Below, in pieces: positions 53,564 to 64,000 of a stretch of 64,000 nucleotides of DNA (position 1 is its first letter; every line of letters starts with the position of its first letter). The position numbers were made by a program, and so were the translations under genes. The DNA is taken from the NCBI RefSeq assembly GCF_003112675.1, contig NZ_BFAY01000005.1:248001-312000 (forward strand). The letters run 5' to 3'. The DNA comes from Leptospira johnsonii (GTDB lineage Bacteria > Spirochaetota > Leptospiria > Leptospirales > Leptospiraceae). The notes beneath the pieces are model-generated. The model had not been told where the DNA came from, ran no database searches, and was given only the letters and a program-made list of their open reading frames with translations.

Positions 53564-53956
53564 CTTGCGAACGGTAGCGTTTGCTTTTTCTAGAACCTTC
53601 TCTCTTTTGATAGGTTTTACTAGATAGTCCATGATACCGTCATCTGTTAGAGTTTTCATGACCGCTGGGGTGTTTTCGTCAGTGATCACGATCACTCTGG
53701 GAAGAACCCCCATATCTTTCATTTCGTAAAAAGCGGCAAAGCCGTCTATCACAGGGAGGTGAAGGTCTAAGGTAATCAGGTCCACCTTTCGGTTTTCCTT
53801 GTACATATTCAGGAGTTCTTTGCCCGTTTCCGCAAAACCGACCACTTCGTAACCTTCGGATTCCAGGATCTGAGCCAATTGTTTGGCTTGGAATTTAGAA
53901 TTTTCCGCAATGATTACCTGATAAGGTCTTCCTGATGGAGCTACTCCGCCTTTCAT
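53549..53956 (-). CDS. CheY-like single-domain response regulator
   Basis: A 135-aa receiver domain without output module. Phosphoacceptor Asp64 (LDLHLPVIDG), Thr92 and Lys114 (YLVKPI) are in place. The usual acidic pair after the first strand is Glu18-Asn19 (IIAENSKF) rather than Asp-Asp, which could change magnesium binding and phosphorylation. No kinase is nearby. Convergent with pgeF. Confidence 0.88.
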   Translation of the reverse strand: MKGGVAPSGRPYQVIIAENSKFQAKQLAQILESEGYEVVGFAETGKELLNMYKENRKVDLITLDLHLPVIDGFAAFYEMKDMGVLPRVIVITDENTPAVMKTLTDDGIMDYLVKPIKREKVLEKANATVRKTIKI

Positions 53957-54064
53957 CCAGTCACCGTCCCTATTAATTCAAGAAATTTCCAGAAAGTTTC
54001 GCACTTTTAGTATTTATATACGTAAAAATATGAAATTTTCAGGCATGGAATTCAATTCCAGGCT

Positions 54065-56375
<2,311 letters not shown>

Positions 56376-56379
<4 letters not shown>

Positions 56380-58142
56380 GATAAACCAGCCAATTGTAAA
56401 AATAAGGACTCTGTTTCTTTCAATTCTGCTAATAAACTTTCTGTGAGTTTTGGGATCTCAGTTTTGGTCTTAGGAGAAGTCCTGCTCTTGAAAGAAGAAT
56501 AAATTTTGATCTTAGGCTCCGTCCCGGAAGGACGGATGGTCAGCTTTGCCTGACCTTCTAATTCTAATTGGATCACATCGGAAGAAGGCAAACCTGAAAA
56601 CGCAGATTTAGAAGCGCTCCCTTTTGCGATCTTGTTCTTGAAATCTAAAAATCCAGTGACCTTTCTTTTGCCGATCGATTTTCCGATCAGATCGTTGTCA
56701 CGAAGAGATTGTAGAGAATCTTGGATTTTCTTTTTGCCTGCAAGTCCCTCTAAGGTCAAAGACTTTAGACTTTCTTGGTACAATCCATACTTAAGATAGA
56801 CATCATCCATATACGAAAGAAGGTCTTTTTTTTCGGAAAGGACTTCCATAAGAAGAAGTGCAGAAGACAAACTGTCCTTGTCTCTTACAAAATCCACAGG
56901 CAGATAACCATAGGATTCTTCTCCTCCGAACAGGAAATACTGGGTTTTGCTTTTATCCAGTTTTCCCATAACTTCTGCGATAAACTTGAAACCTGTTAGA
57001 ACATTCTTAAGAGCAATTTTGTTTTTCTTTGCTATCTCAGCTTGCAGGTCTGTGGTGACTACAGTTTTTACAAGGACCGGTTTTTTTCCTTTTTTAGGTT
57101 TGGAGCCGACCTTTTCCGCTAGGTAGGCCGCAAGAATGGAACCGATCTGGTTTCCGTTTAGAAGAGCATATCCTCCTTTGGGATTTTTCACTCCAATACC
57201 GAGTCTGTCCGCATCCGGGTCGGTTGCGATAAACGCATCCGCTCCGATCTTTTCGGAAAGCTTTCTACTCATTTCCAGAGCTTCCGGTTCTTCCGGGTTC
57301 GGGAATTTTACTGTTGGAAATTCTCCATCAGGATCTTTTTGTTCCGGAACCAAGGTTACGTTTTTATATCCGAAGTCTTGTAGTAGCTTCTTCATATATT
57401 TTCCTCCGGTTCCATGGAGAGGAGAATAGACCAATTTGGTTTGAGATCTTTCTTTAGGAGTAACCTTTGCTGATACAATCCCAGATTTTTTAAGAGCTTT
57501 TAGATAAGAAGAAAAACAATCTTCTCCCGCTTTTTGAACGAGCTTTTTATATTTCGGGTCCTTGGAAGAAAGAAAGGGGATCTCATTCCAGTCTTGTACC
57601 TTATCGATCAATAGGATGATCTTTTTATCGTCCGGAGGAGCAAGCTGTTCCCCCTTAGAAAGATAAGCCTTGAATCCATTGTACTCGGGTGGGTTATGAG
57701 ATGCAGTTAGAACCACACCACCGGTTGCCTTATAATAACGAACTGCGTATGAGAGTAAAGGTGTAGGAGCTACCTCGGGGAATAAGATGACCTTGATCCC
57801 GAAAGATGCAGCCACTCCGGCGGTGACCACAGCAAATTCCCTGGATCTTCTTCTCGAATCGTAAGCGATCACTAAGATCGGCTTTTTGGATTTTTGGACC
57901 AGGTACCTGGAAAAGCCTAGGGCTGCTTTTCCCACGGTAAACTCGTTCATTCTACCGATCCCGTTTCCGATCCTTCCCCTCATTCCTCCGGTTCCGAATT
58001 CTAAAGGTACGGTAAAGGCCTCGATCTCTAGGCCGTTTGTTTCTCCCTTTTTGTATCTATCCAGGACGGCTTTCGCTTCCTTTTGCACCTGGGGAGAAAA
58101 GGGGGCTTTGGTCCAGGATTCTATGTGGGATTCTGTGCTCAT
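56376..58142 (-). CDS. Phosphoglucomutase/phosphomannomutase
   Basis: A 588-aa alpha-D-phosphohexomutase of the PGM2-like long class. [10 protein letters not shown] near the N-terminus, the phosphoserine loop [15 protein letters not shown] (about 143-157), the metal loop [11 protein letters not shown], the sugar loop GGEESYGYL and the C-terminal [13 protein letters not shown] are all present. It interconverts hexose 1- and 6-phosphates. First gene of a minus-strand run with argD and leuB. Confidence 0.92.
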
Positions 58143-58225
58143 ATATTTCTCTAGTTCACCCTATACTTGGAATAAAAAATCTAGTTCTTCCTGGTTCAAG
58201 ACGTTTTTTCGCCGATTCTATTAGT

Positions 58226-58591
58226 ATGGAATCTAATGAAATTTCCCGAGAACAACATAGGGAACTGGACTCTCTTAGAGCGGTATTAAGGAACATTTCC
58301 TTTCTTCTGTTTTTACTTTCTGGAATTTTAACATTCGGAGCCTTTTTGAAAGAAGCCCCTGGAAAGATTGTCATCCAAGCAGTATCAGCCGTCTTATTTT
58401 TTATCTTAGGGATCTTGGGTTACGGTGCTTCTCTTTCTTTCCGTAAATCCTTGGTCTTGGAGGAGAAGGATCCGGAGCAGATCTTATTCGCTCTCAAGGA
58501 TCTGAGATTTTTCCTAAGTGGGCTTGGTTGGATATTACTCGGTCTATTTTTACTTTCCTTTTTTGGAGCTTTTGCGTTGCTTCTTTCCTGA
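58226..58591 (+). CDS. Small three-helix membrane protein, unknown
   Basis: 121 aa from ATG 58226, with hydrophobic helices at about 24-43, 49-70 and 96-120 and charged linkers. The open frame reaches back to 58037 into the antisense of pgm, which I discount. No family recognised. The following aminotransferase gene begins near or inside its 3' end. Confidence 0.65.
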   Translation: MESNEISREQHRELDSLRAVLRNISFLLFLLSGILTFGAFLKEAPGKIVIQAVSAVLFFILGILGYGASLSFRKSLVLEEKDPEQILFALKDLRFFLSGLGWILLGLFLLSFFGAFALLLS

Positions 58592-58613
58592 ATCAGTAAA
58601 CCATGATCCGGAA

Positions 58614-59756
58614 GTGGGTTTAAGAGAATTTTTCATAGAAGATCGTCTTGAAAAATTTAGGACGGAATCTCCTTGTAATCTGGGAGAAAGTGGGATCAGA
58701 AATCTGGACCTGGATGCGCTTGCAGAATATCTGGATTTGGATCTAAGAGATTTGGGAAAACTCTCTTTGGCGGATTCTCCCAATTCAGGTAGAAAAGATC
58801 TAAGGGAAGAAATTTCAAAACTTTATAATCATGTTTCTCCAGATCAGGTTCTTGTGACTACAGGAACTGGAGAAGCGCTCTTTATCGCATTTCATCTACT
58901 TTTACAAAAAGGGGATACTACTTCCTTATTTTGGCCTGCATTCCAGGCATTGTATGAAGTTCCAAGATCACTAGGTGCAAATCTCCAAAAAGTAAATCTT
59001 CTTTCCAGATTAGAAAGTAAAGAATTAGGATTCGGAAAAGGGAATCTAAACAACCTGTTCCAAAATTCTCCCAAGCTAATCGTATTCAATCATCCTCATA
59101 ATCCTACTGGGATCATCGCTGAAGAAGAAGATAAAAAAGAGATCAAACGTTTCGCCGGAAATTTTTCGAACTGGATCTTATTCGACGAACATTATAGATT
59201 TCTTTCGGAAGAAGAGGATCTAGGTTGGAGCGGTTTTGGTATTTGTGAAAATTCGATCTCTACCGGTTCTATCACGAAATGTTTTGGCGTAATGGGCCTA
59301 AGGATCGGCTGGTTGATTGGGCCAAAAGACTGGATCAGGAAAGCTAGATCCATGAAGGATTATCTGACTCATACAGTTTCTCCGATTTCTGAGTTTCTGA
59401 CCTTGAAACTTCTACAGAATCGTAAATTTTTACAGAGTAAGATCAGAAAAACTTTGCGGCAGAATGTGGGAAACTTCGCCCAGATCGTGAGAGCGAACAA
59501 ACTCCCAGGAATTGCAAGTTTTAAAGAACCAAGGGGCGGAGTAGTAGGTTTTGCAAAATTACAGGCAGGTTTAGAGTCTCGGAAATTTGCAGATCTTCTG
59601 TATGAAAAAGCTGGAGTATTCGTTTTACCTTCTGCTGATTTTGAAACAGAAGGTTATATCCGACTCGGATTTGGAGAAACGGAAGAAAGATTTCGTCTAG
59701 GTCTTGAGCGTTGGAGCAGTTTAGGATCGGATACAATCGCTCTTTTGAACAAATAA
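58614..59756 (+). CDS. Class I/II aminotransferase
   Basis: About 380 aa from GTG 58614; GTG 58518 and TTG 58574 are alternatives that overlap the membrane-protein gene. Fold type I PLP enzyme with GTGEALFIAFHLLL (about 81-94), NHPHNPTGI, LFDEHYRFL and the PLP lysine in GSITKCFGVMGLRIGWLIG. It resembles capreomycidine-synthase/HisC-like enzymes that act singly, so the substrate cannot be told. Its 3' end overlaps the convergent unknown gene by 103 bp. Confidence 0.82.
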   Translation: MGLREFFIEDRLEKFRTESPCNLGESGIRNLDLDALAEYLDLDLRDLGKLSLADSPNSGRKDLREEISKLYNHVSPDQVLVTTGTGEALFIAFHLLLQKGDTTSLFWPAFQALYEVPRSLGANLQKVNLLSRLESKELGFGKGNLNNLFQNSPKLIVFNHPHNPTGIIAEEEDKKEIKRFAGNFSNWILFDEHYRFLSEEEDLGWSGFGICENSISTGSITKCFGVMGLRIGWLIGPKDWIRKARSMKDYLTHTVSPISEFLTLKLLQNRKFLQSKIRKTLRQNVGNFAQIVRANKLPGIASFKEPRGGVVGFAKLQAGLESRKFADLLYEKAGVFVLPSADFETEGYIRLGFGETEERFRLGLERWSSLGSDTIALLNK

Positions 59757-60802
59757 GCAATCTGTCTGTCTCGGATAAATGATCCTGATTCCAAAGTGAA
59801 ATAGGATTTTCCTAGAAATACATGAGGACTTTCTAATATACTTTCGAAGCGGGAATTTTCACCGGCAGGTTTCCAGGTCCATTCTAAACCTCTGATCCCT
59901 ATTTTTAAAATTTCTCCTTGGATTTTCCAATAAGTCTCGCCTGTTCTAAAAGGCAAACCCTGTCTAAGTCTAGGATCTTCTCCTTTTAAAAGTTCTGGAG
60001 AGATCCAAACTCCTAACGGAAATAGCAAAGGTCTTTCCGGATCGATTTCTTGTTCTTTTGTGTGTCCGTAGACCCAGACTTCCGTTCTATAAACTCTGTT
60101 TGGACTTGGATAAGTGTCCTCGTATAAATTTCCCAATTGGTGAGAAAGTACTCTCATAGATTGGATCCGGACTTTCCATTTTCCGGGTTCGCCTACAGGA
60201 AGAGCGGATTCAGGCAAACAATCTTGGAACAGATCGGAAGGAACGGAGGTCTCCCAAATTACGAATGGAGAAAGTGTAAGAGTGCTTGTTTGGGGAAACC
60301 AAACTTCCCAGAAATAAGGCTTGTTTCGGAGCTGGAATGTTTCTTTTTTGCGGACCTTCTTCTGTGGTTCCTCTTGGAATAAATTTTCTCCTGGATGGAA
60401 TGCTCTAAAACTTGGTTCGGATTCCCGTATCTTGGATTTCCAAGGAAGAAAAAAGAGTAAGGACCAGAGAGAAACTTTATGTTTTCGGATTCGATGGAAT
60501 TTTCTCTTTGCGTTTGGGAAAACTTCCTCTCTTTCGGTTTCGGTAAAGGAGAAGGGCGGTAGGTTTTCCGACCAGTCTTCGGCCGTGGCAGATTCTTTAC
60601 CGTTTAAATTGCGAAAATTATAGGAATGGGATTCGGCTGTAACGTAAGGATCCAATCTTTTTTGGAGTCTGATCTTTCCCGCTTCCCATTTGATGGAAAG
60701 GTGAAAAAAGGAGGATCGAAACCAGGAGAAAATTTTTTCTTTTAAACTTCTGAGTCCGATCATTCTTGGAGATAGGTTAATAGATAGAGTTGGGAAAGGC
60801 AA
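59654..60802 (-). CDS. Hypothetical protein, 382 aa
   Basis: A large basic protein with one hydrophobic stretch near residues 110-118 (LWSLLFFLPW) and otherwise tryptophan- and proline-rich beta-like sequence (WEVWFPQTSTLTLSPFVIWETS, VWVYGHTKEQEIDPERPLL). No family recognised. The start TTG 60802 is supported by AGGGGAAG 6 nt upstream; ATG 60763 is the alternative. The last 34 codons are antisense to the aminotransferase end, an unusually long tail-to-tail overlap. Confidence 0.6.
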   Translation of the reverse strand: MPFPTLSINLSPRMIGLRSLKEKIFSWFRSSFFHLSIKWEAGKIRLQKRLDPYVTAESHSYNFRNLNGKESATAEDWSENLPPFSFTETEREEVFPNAKRKFHRIRKHKVSLWSLLFFLPWKSKIRESEPSFRAFHPGENLFQEEPQKKVRKKETFQLRNKPYFWEVWFPQTSTLTLSPFVIWETSVPSDLFQDCLPESALPVGEPGKWKVRIQSMRVLSHQLGNLYEDTYPSPNRVYRTEVWVYGHTKEQEIDPERPLLFPLGVWISPELLKGEDPRLRQGLPFRTGETYWKIQGEILKIGIRGLEWTWKPAGENSRFESILESPHVFLGKSYFTLESGSFIRDRQIAYLFKRAIVSDPKLLQRSRPRRNLSSVSPNPSRI

Positions 60803-60833
60803 GCCTAACTTCCCCTAAAAAAAGGAAAGAAAT

Positions 60834-61607
60834 ATGGGAAGAACGTCCTTAGAACATGAAGAGTTTTTAAAATCCATAGATGCATTCCATCTAAGGGTTC
60901 TTGCGGAGATTGATTATCCTCAGTCCCTTTTTAGAGAAGGAAAGATCCAGGATACGATCTGTTTATTCGGATCCGCTCGGATCTTAAGTCCGGACGAATG
61001 TAGAGAGAAAGAAACCAGAACTCTCTCAGAACAGGAAAGGAAATTATTCTTAAAACAAAAAGAAATGTCCGTTTATTATGAGGCAGCCAGAAAAACTGCA
61101 GGTCTCATTACTTCTTGGGGAAAAGAAATTTCAAAAGATACCAGAAGAATGGCGGTCTGCACAGGCGGTGGACCAGGTATTATGGAGGCTGCAAACCGTG
61201 GAGCCAAAGAAGCGGGGGGGCCAAGCCTTGGATTGAATATCAGACTTCCCTTTGAACAATTCGTGAATCCTTATGTGGATCCGGAAGTCAGCGTTGAATT
61301 TCATTATTTCTTCATGAGAAAACTTTGGTTTTTGAGATTGTCCATGGGAGTGGTGGCCTTTCCTGGAGGTTTCGGGACAGTAGATGAATTATTCGAAACT
61401 TTAACTCTTATCCAAACTGGTCGCAATAATCGTAAAATTCCAGTGATCTTGTATGGAACCAAGTTCTGGAGGGAGATATTCCATTTGGAAAGAATGATAG
61501 AATATGGACTCATCGATCCTGAAGATCTGAATCTAATCACTTATTGTGATACTCCTGAAGATGTCTTAGAAACATTAAAGAAGAAGGTCCCACTGGATGG
61601 CGACTAA
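60834..61607 (+). CDS. LOG-family protein (Rossmann-fold nucleotide hydrolase)
   Basis: A 257-aa protein of the TIGR00730/LOG type. CTGGGPGIMEAANRGA (about 105-120) and PGGFGTVDELFETLT are the signature pair for cleaving nucleoside 5'-monophosphates to ribose 5-phosphate and base. An N-terminal 50-residue extension carries CLFGSARI. AAAGGAAAG precedes the ATG. A strong terminator follows at 61618. Confidence 0.87.
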   Translation: MGRTSLEHEEFLKSIDAFHLRVLAEIDYPQSLFREGKIQDTICLFGSARILSPDECREKETRTLSEQERKLFLKQKEMSVYYEAARKTAGLITSWGKEISKDTRRMAVCTGGGPGIMEAANRGAKEAGGPSLGLNIRLPFEQFVNPYVDPEVSVEFHYFFMRKLWFLRLSMGVVAFPGGFGTVDELFETLTLIQTGRNNRKIPVILYGTKFWREIFHLERMIEYGLIDPEDLNLITYCDTPEDVLETLKKKVPLDGD

Positions 61608-61617
61608 GCCTGAAAAA

Positions 61618-61653
61618 GGGAGAAATTCTCGGATTTTTCCCAAATCTTTTTGG
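61618..61653 (+). terminator. Intrinsic terminator after the LOG gene
   Basis: GGGAGAAATT and GATTTTTCCC form a 10-bp stem (two G-U pairs) around CTCG, followed by AAATCTTTTT. It starts 11 bp after the LOG stop and separates it from rpmB. Confidence 0.65.
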
Positions 61654-61658
61654 ATTCC

Positions 61659-61689
61659 TTGACATAAGCGTACGTAAGAAAACTATGGT
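61659..61689 (+). promoter_or_regulatory. Candidate rpmB promoter TTGACA-N19-TATGGT
   Basis: A perfect -35 hexamer TTGACA (61659-61664) and a weak -10 TATGGT (61684-61689), 19 bp apart, immediately upstream of ATG 61696. There is no Shine-Dalgarno sequence between them and the start codon. Confidence 0.4.
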
Positions 61690-61695
61690 CGCAGT

Positions 61696-61971
61696 ATGGC
61701 CAGAAAATGTGTTGTGACAGGGAAAGGAACGATATCAGGAAACAATGTTTCCCACTCTCACCTTAAAACCCGTAGAACCTGGAAAATCAACCTGATCAAA
61801 AAACGTATCTTCTTAGAAGATGAGAATCGTTGGGTAACCGTTCGTATCTCTACCCGCGCTTTAAGAACCCTGAAAAAGAAAGGGATCAAGGCAGCGATCA
61901 AAGATAACGGCGAATCACTAAAAGCACTTGCCCCCAAAAAGTACGTCGGAATCCAAAAAAAGGCAGTCTAG
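61696..61971 (+). CDS. rpmB: 50S ribosomal protein L28
   Basis: A 91-aa L28. [11 protein letters not shown], the [19 protein letters not shown] core and [15 protein letters not shown] identify it. The usual second Cys pair of zinc-type L28 is absent. No ribosome site is visible before the ATG. The downstream nth frame begins inside its last 44 bp. Confidence 0.95.
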   Translation: MARKCVVTGKGTISGNNVSHSHLKTRRTWKINLIKKRIFLEDENRWVTVRISTRALRTLKKKGIKAAIKDNGESLKALAPKKYVGIQKKAV

Positions 61972-62623
61972 TCCTTCTTTTTCCGCTACCCCTGAATATG
62001 TTTCTCGAATTTACTTCCTGCTTAGGAAGGAATTCGGGGACGTAAATTCTCCTCTCCAATATTCTAAAGACTACGAATTTGCGATCTCGGTTATCCTTTC
62101 CGCACAGTGTACGGATGAAAGGGTAAACCAGGTTACTCCTATATTATTCGCAGAGTTTCCTACCCTGGAAGCTATTGCTTCCGCTCCTTTAAAGAAGATA
62201 GAAAAGCTCATTTATTCTACAGGCTTTTATAAGAATAAGGCTAAGTCGGTTTCCGGTTTTGCGAATCTACTTCTCAATGAATACGATGGCAAATTGCCAA
62301 AAAGTATCAAGGAACTGATCAAACTTCCGGGCATAGGAAGAAAAACCGCAAACGTAGTTTTAAACGAAATCCATCATATTTCGGAAGGATTCGTAGTAGA
62401 CACTCATGTGAAAAGGGTTTCTAAAAAGTTAGGTCTTACCAAACAAACTGATCCGGTAAAAGTGGAGAGGGACCTAATGAAAAATGTTCAATCCGAATAC
62501 TGGATGGATCTGTCTTTATATTTCATTTTTTTAGGAAGAAAATACTGTAAGGCGCATAAGACATTCTGCGAGACATGTATTCTGAGAAAAGAATGTCCTT
62601 CTTCCACTTCACCCAAAGATTAG
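61928..62623 (+). CDS. nth: Endonuclease III (DNA glycosylase/AP lyase)
   Basis: About 231 aa. The helix-hairpin-helix [13 protein letters not shown] with catalytic lysine and [14 protein letters not shown] with catalytic aspartate are present; the C-terminal [4Fe-4S] loop has the exact C-x6-C-x2-C-x5-C spacing. It removes oxidised pyrimidines. The only usable start seen is TTG 61928, inside rpmB; no ATG or GTG occurs between there and the conserved core. Confidence 0.92.
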   Translation: MPPKSTSESKKRQSSPSFSATPEYVSRIYFLLRKEFGDVNSPLQYSKDYEFAISVILSAQCTDERVNQVTPILFAEFPTLEAIASAPLKKIEKLIYSTGFYKNKAKSVSGFANLLLNEYDGKLPKSIKELIKLPGIGRKTANVVLNEIHHISEGFVVDTHVKRVSKKLGLTKQTDPVKVERDLMKNVQSEYWMDLSLYFIFLGRKYCKAHKTFCETCILRKECPSSTSPKD

Positions 62624-62633
62624 AGAGGCCAAA

Positions 62634-63065
62634 ATGAGCGTAGAAGTCTTTTTAGATGAAAAAATCCAAGGAATGGAATTAAGTACCCAACATATAGTCA
62701 TGTCTAGGGACTTAAACCAGCACGGTTTCCTCTTTGGAGGACAGATGCTTGCTTGGATAGACGAGGGCTGTGCGATGTTCGTCATCGAAAAAATAGGATA
62801 TTCTAATCTTGTTACAGTAACGATGGATAACGTGATCTTTAAGAGCCCGGGGTTACTCGGAGAGATTATTCAAATTTTTTCTAAAATAGAAAAAGTGGGA
62901 AAAAGTTCTATCACCATCCGAAGTGCTGCAATTGCCAAGAACCAGATGAAAAAAGAAATAAGAGAGATCATAGATTGTAGAGTAACCTATGTATGTTTAG
63001 ACGATTCCGGAAAACCATTCCCTTATTTCAGCCAATTCGATCCGGATGAATTTCTAAAGAGATAA
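62634..63065 (+). CDS. Acyl-CoA thioesterase, hotdog fold (YciA/BACH-like)
   Basis: A 143-aa hotdog protein. DLNQHGFLFGGQMLAWIDEGCAMF (about 25-48) contains the family's N-x-x-G-x-x-x-GG-x-x-(L/M) and catalytic aspartate region; TVTMDNVIFKSPGLLGE follows as in YciA. It probably hydrolyses medium/long acyl-CoA. Spacing to nth is 10 bp and to the next gene 2 bp. Confidence 0.88.
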   Translation: MSVEVFLDEKIQGMELSTQHIVMSRDLNQHGFLFGGQMLAWIDEGCAMFVIEKIGYSNLVTVTMDNVIFKSPGLLGEIIQIFSKIEKVGKSSITIRSAAIAKNQMKKEIREIIDCRVTYVCLDDSGKPFPYFSQFDPDEFLKR

Positions 63066-63067
63066 AA

Positions 63068-63490
63068 ATGAGTGCGAAATTCCCGGTTTCTCCTGAAAAA
63101 GTAAACCTTCTTCTTTCCAGAATGCGAAAGTTAGGCATTCGGGAATCAGATCTGGAAGAAACTTTCGTAAGAAGCGGAGGCAAGGGCGGCCAGAACGTAA
63201 ACAAGGTTTCGACTGCCGTCCGATTAGTTTATAAAAAAACAGGCCTCGAAATTAAATGTTCCATCCATCGTACCCAAGGATTAAATAGATATAAGGCCAG
63301 GATTCTTTTGTGCGAAAAATTGGAGGCGGAAATTTTAGAAGCTTCCAAAATAGAAGACCCTAAACTTGCAAAGATCAGAAAGGCCAAGGCGGATAAGGCA
63401 AGAAAAGCTAAAAGAAAGGCCGCTTCTAAGTCTTTATCAGGTCTAAAAAGAAAAACCTCGCCCGAAAACAATTGGGGCGAAGAATATTAA
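63068..63490 (+). CDS. GGQ-domain ribosome-rescue factor (MTRFR/ArfB-like)
   Basis: A 140-aa release-factor catalytic domain with GGQ in RSGGKGGQNVNKVST (about 36-50), IKCSIHRTQGLNRYKAR and a very basic C-terminal tail (KADKARKAKRKAASKS). The codon-recognition domain of RF1/RF2 is absent. This is the architecture of peptidyl-tRNA hydrolases that rescue stalled ribosomes; the pattern after GGQ recalls mitochondrial MTRFR more than E. coli ArfB. Confidence 0.85.
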   Translation: MSAKFPVSPEKVNLLLSRMRKLGIRESDLEETFVRSGGKGGQNVNKVSTAVRLVYKKTGLEIKCSIHRTQGLNRYKARILLCEKLEAEILEASKIEDPKLAKIRKAKADKARKAKRKAASKSLSGLKRKTSPENNWGEEY

Positions 63491-63493
63491 GTC

Positions 63494-64000
63494 ATGCCGG
63501 AAGTAGTCAATCATACTCTGATTGTAGAAAAACTCAAAAACCTTACGGGCTCTCCAGGTTGTTATCTCTGGAAGAATTCGGAAGGAGAGGTGATCTATGT
63601 AGGCAAGGCCAAAAATCTGGACAAAAGGATCCGCAATTACCTAAAAGAAAAACAAACGGATCTAAAAACCAGATATTTACAGAGAGAAATTTTCGATCTG
63701 GATTGGTTTGCCACTTCCACAGAAAAAGAAGCTTTAATTTTAGAAGCTACACTGATCAAAAAACATAATCCAAGATATAATGTACGTTTAAAAGACGATA
63801 AAAAATATCCGTATATCTGCGTTTCACTTTCGGAACCTTACCCGATGGTTTTTATCACGCGAAAACTAAAAGACAATGGGGACAAATATTTCGGACCTTA
63901 TACGGATGTAAGAACCACTCGGGAAATTTTAGATGTGATTTTGAGAATTTTTCCTATCAGGAAAGTTCGCCAAAAACTCCCGCTTCCTAAGCCCAAACGT
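63494..64000 (+). CDS. uvrC: Excinuclease ABC subunit C (5' part, cut by window end)
   Basis: 169 codons from ATG 63494 to the window edge. The GIY-YIG nuclease domain begins [24 protein letters not shown]; the [19 protein letters not shown] and [17 protein letters not shown] segments are those of UvrC. It makes the 3' incision in nucleotide excision repair. It starts 3 bp after the GGQ gene. The UvrB-binding and C-terminal parts lie outside. Confidence 0.95.
   Translation, partial: MPEVVNHTLIVEKLKNLTGSPGCYLWKNSEGEVIYVGKAKNLDKRIRNYLKEKQTDLKTRYLQREIFDLDWFATSTEKEALILEATLIKKHNPRYNVRLKDDKKYPYICVSLSEPYPMVFITRKLKDNGDKYFGPYTDVRTTREILDVILRIFPIRKVRQKLPLPKPKR

Noticed and set aside
54046..54060. TGGAATT-C-AATTCCA palindrome after leuB as terminator
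   Set aside because: Only a five-base stem is possible with a normal loop and no T tract follows.

Overview
The window reads as a chromosomal segment of a spirochaete, most probably Leptospira. Base composition is roughly low-to-mid 40s % GC by eye. Lipoproteins carry relaxed spirochaetal lipoboxes, TTG and GTG starts are common, and genes are packed with 1-4 bp overlaps. The gene set also fits: separate leuCD and leuB, a bioFDAB cluster, MBOAT and SpoIIE-type proteins, a bacterial XPB helicase. I see no rRNA, tRNA, insertion sequence, prophage or CRISPR array. It is core-genome-like, cut at the left in an unidentified gene and at the right inside uvrC.

Layout. 0-8 kb: gmhA, an orphan ABC ATPase, a membrane vWA-like/FHA protein, leuCD, a divergent cysteine-synthase-like protein and an SF1 helicase. 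8-17.5 kb: a NrsF-like (DUF1109) membrane protein divergent from an ECF sigma factor. The sigma gene heads a tightly packed co-directional run: sigma, FemAB/GNAT-like protein, clpS, clpA, lipoprotein gamma-glutamyltransferase, gshA, and a stand-alone ATP-grasp enzyme resembling the glutathione-synthetase half of GshF. 17.5-23 kb, opposite strand: STAS protein, glyoxalase II, a mycothione/glutathione-reductase-like flavoenzyme, a YadG/YadH-like ABC exporter, two different BolA proteins, a CGFS monothiol glutaredoxin and a CPYC glutaredoxin. The two runs meet tail to tail and together form a low-molecular-weight-thiol and redox island. This is the most interesting part of the window: a likely thiol or metal-stress regulon headed by an ECF/NrsF pair.

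23-32 kb: a metallo-beta-lactamase-fold hydrolase, glpK, then a minus-strand run of sppA, an AlgI-like MBOAT acyltransferase, a lipoprotein, a SpoIIE phosphatase, a small protein and a FliG-C-like protein. 31.7-41 kb: aldose epimerase, XPB helicase, aminotransferase, SH3-domain lipoprotein, alpha/beta hydrolase, sodium:solute symporter, thrB and two unknown proteins. 41-48 kb: a membrane-anchored DsbA-like protein, mdh, bioF-bioD-bioA-bioB and a 57-aa gene. 48-59 kb: SGNH lipoprotein, serB, mutS-trpF, a YfiH-type protein, a CheY-like regulator, and the minus-strand run pgm-argD-leuB. 58-64 kb: a small membrane protein, an aminotransferase, an unknown protein, a LOG-family protein, rpmB, nth, a hotdog thioesterase, a GGQ-only ribosome-rescue factor and the start of uvrC.

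Functional assignments rest on motifs and family knowledge read by eye; no database search was run. Promoter, operator and hairpin calls are visual and uncertain.
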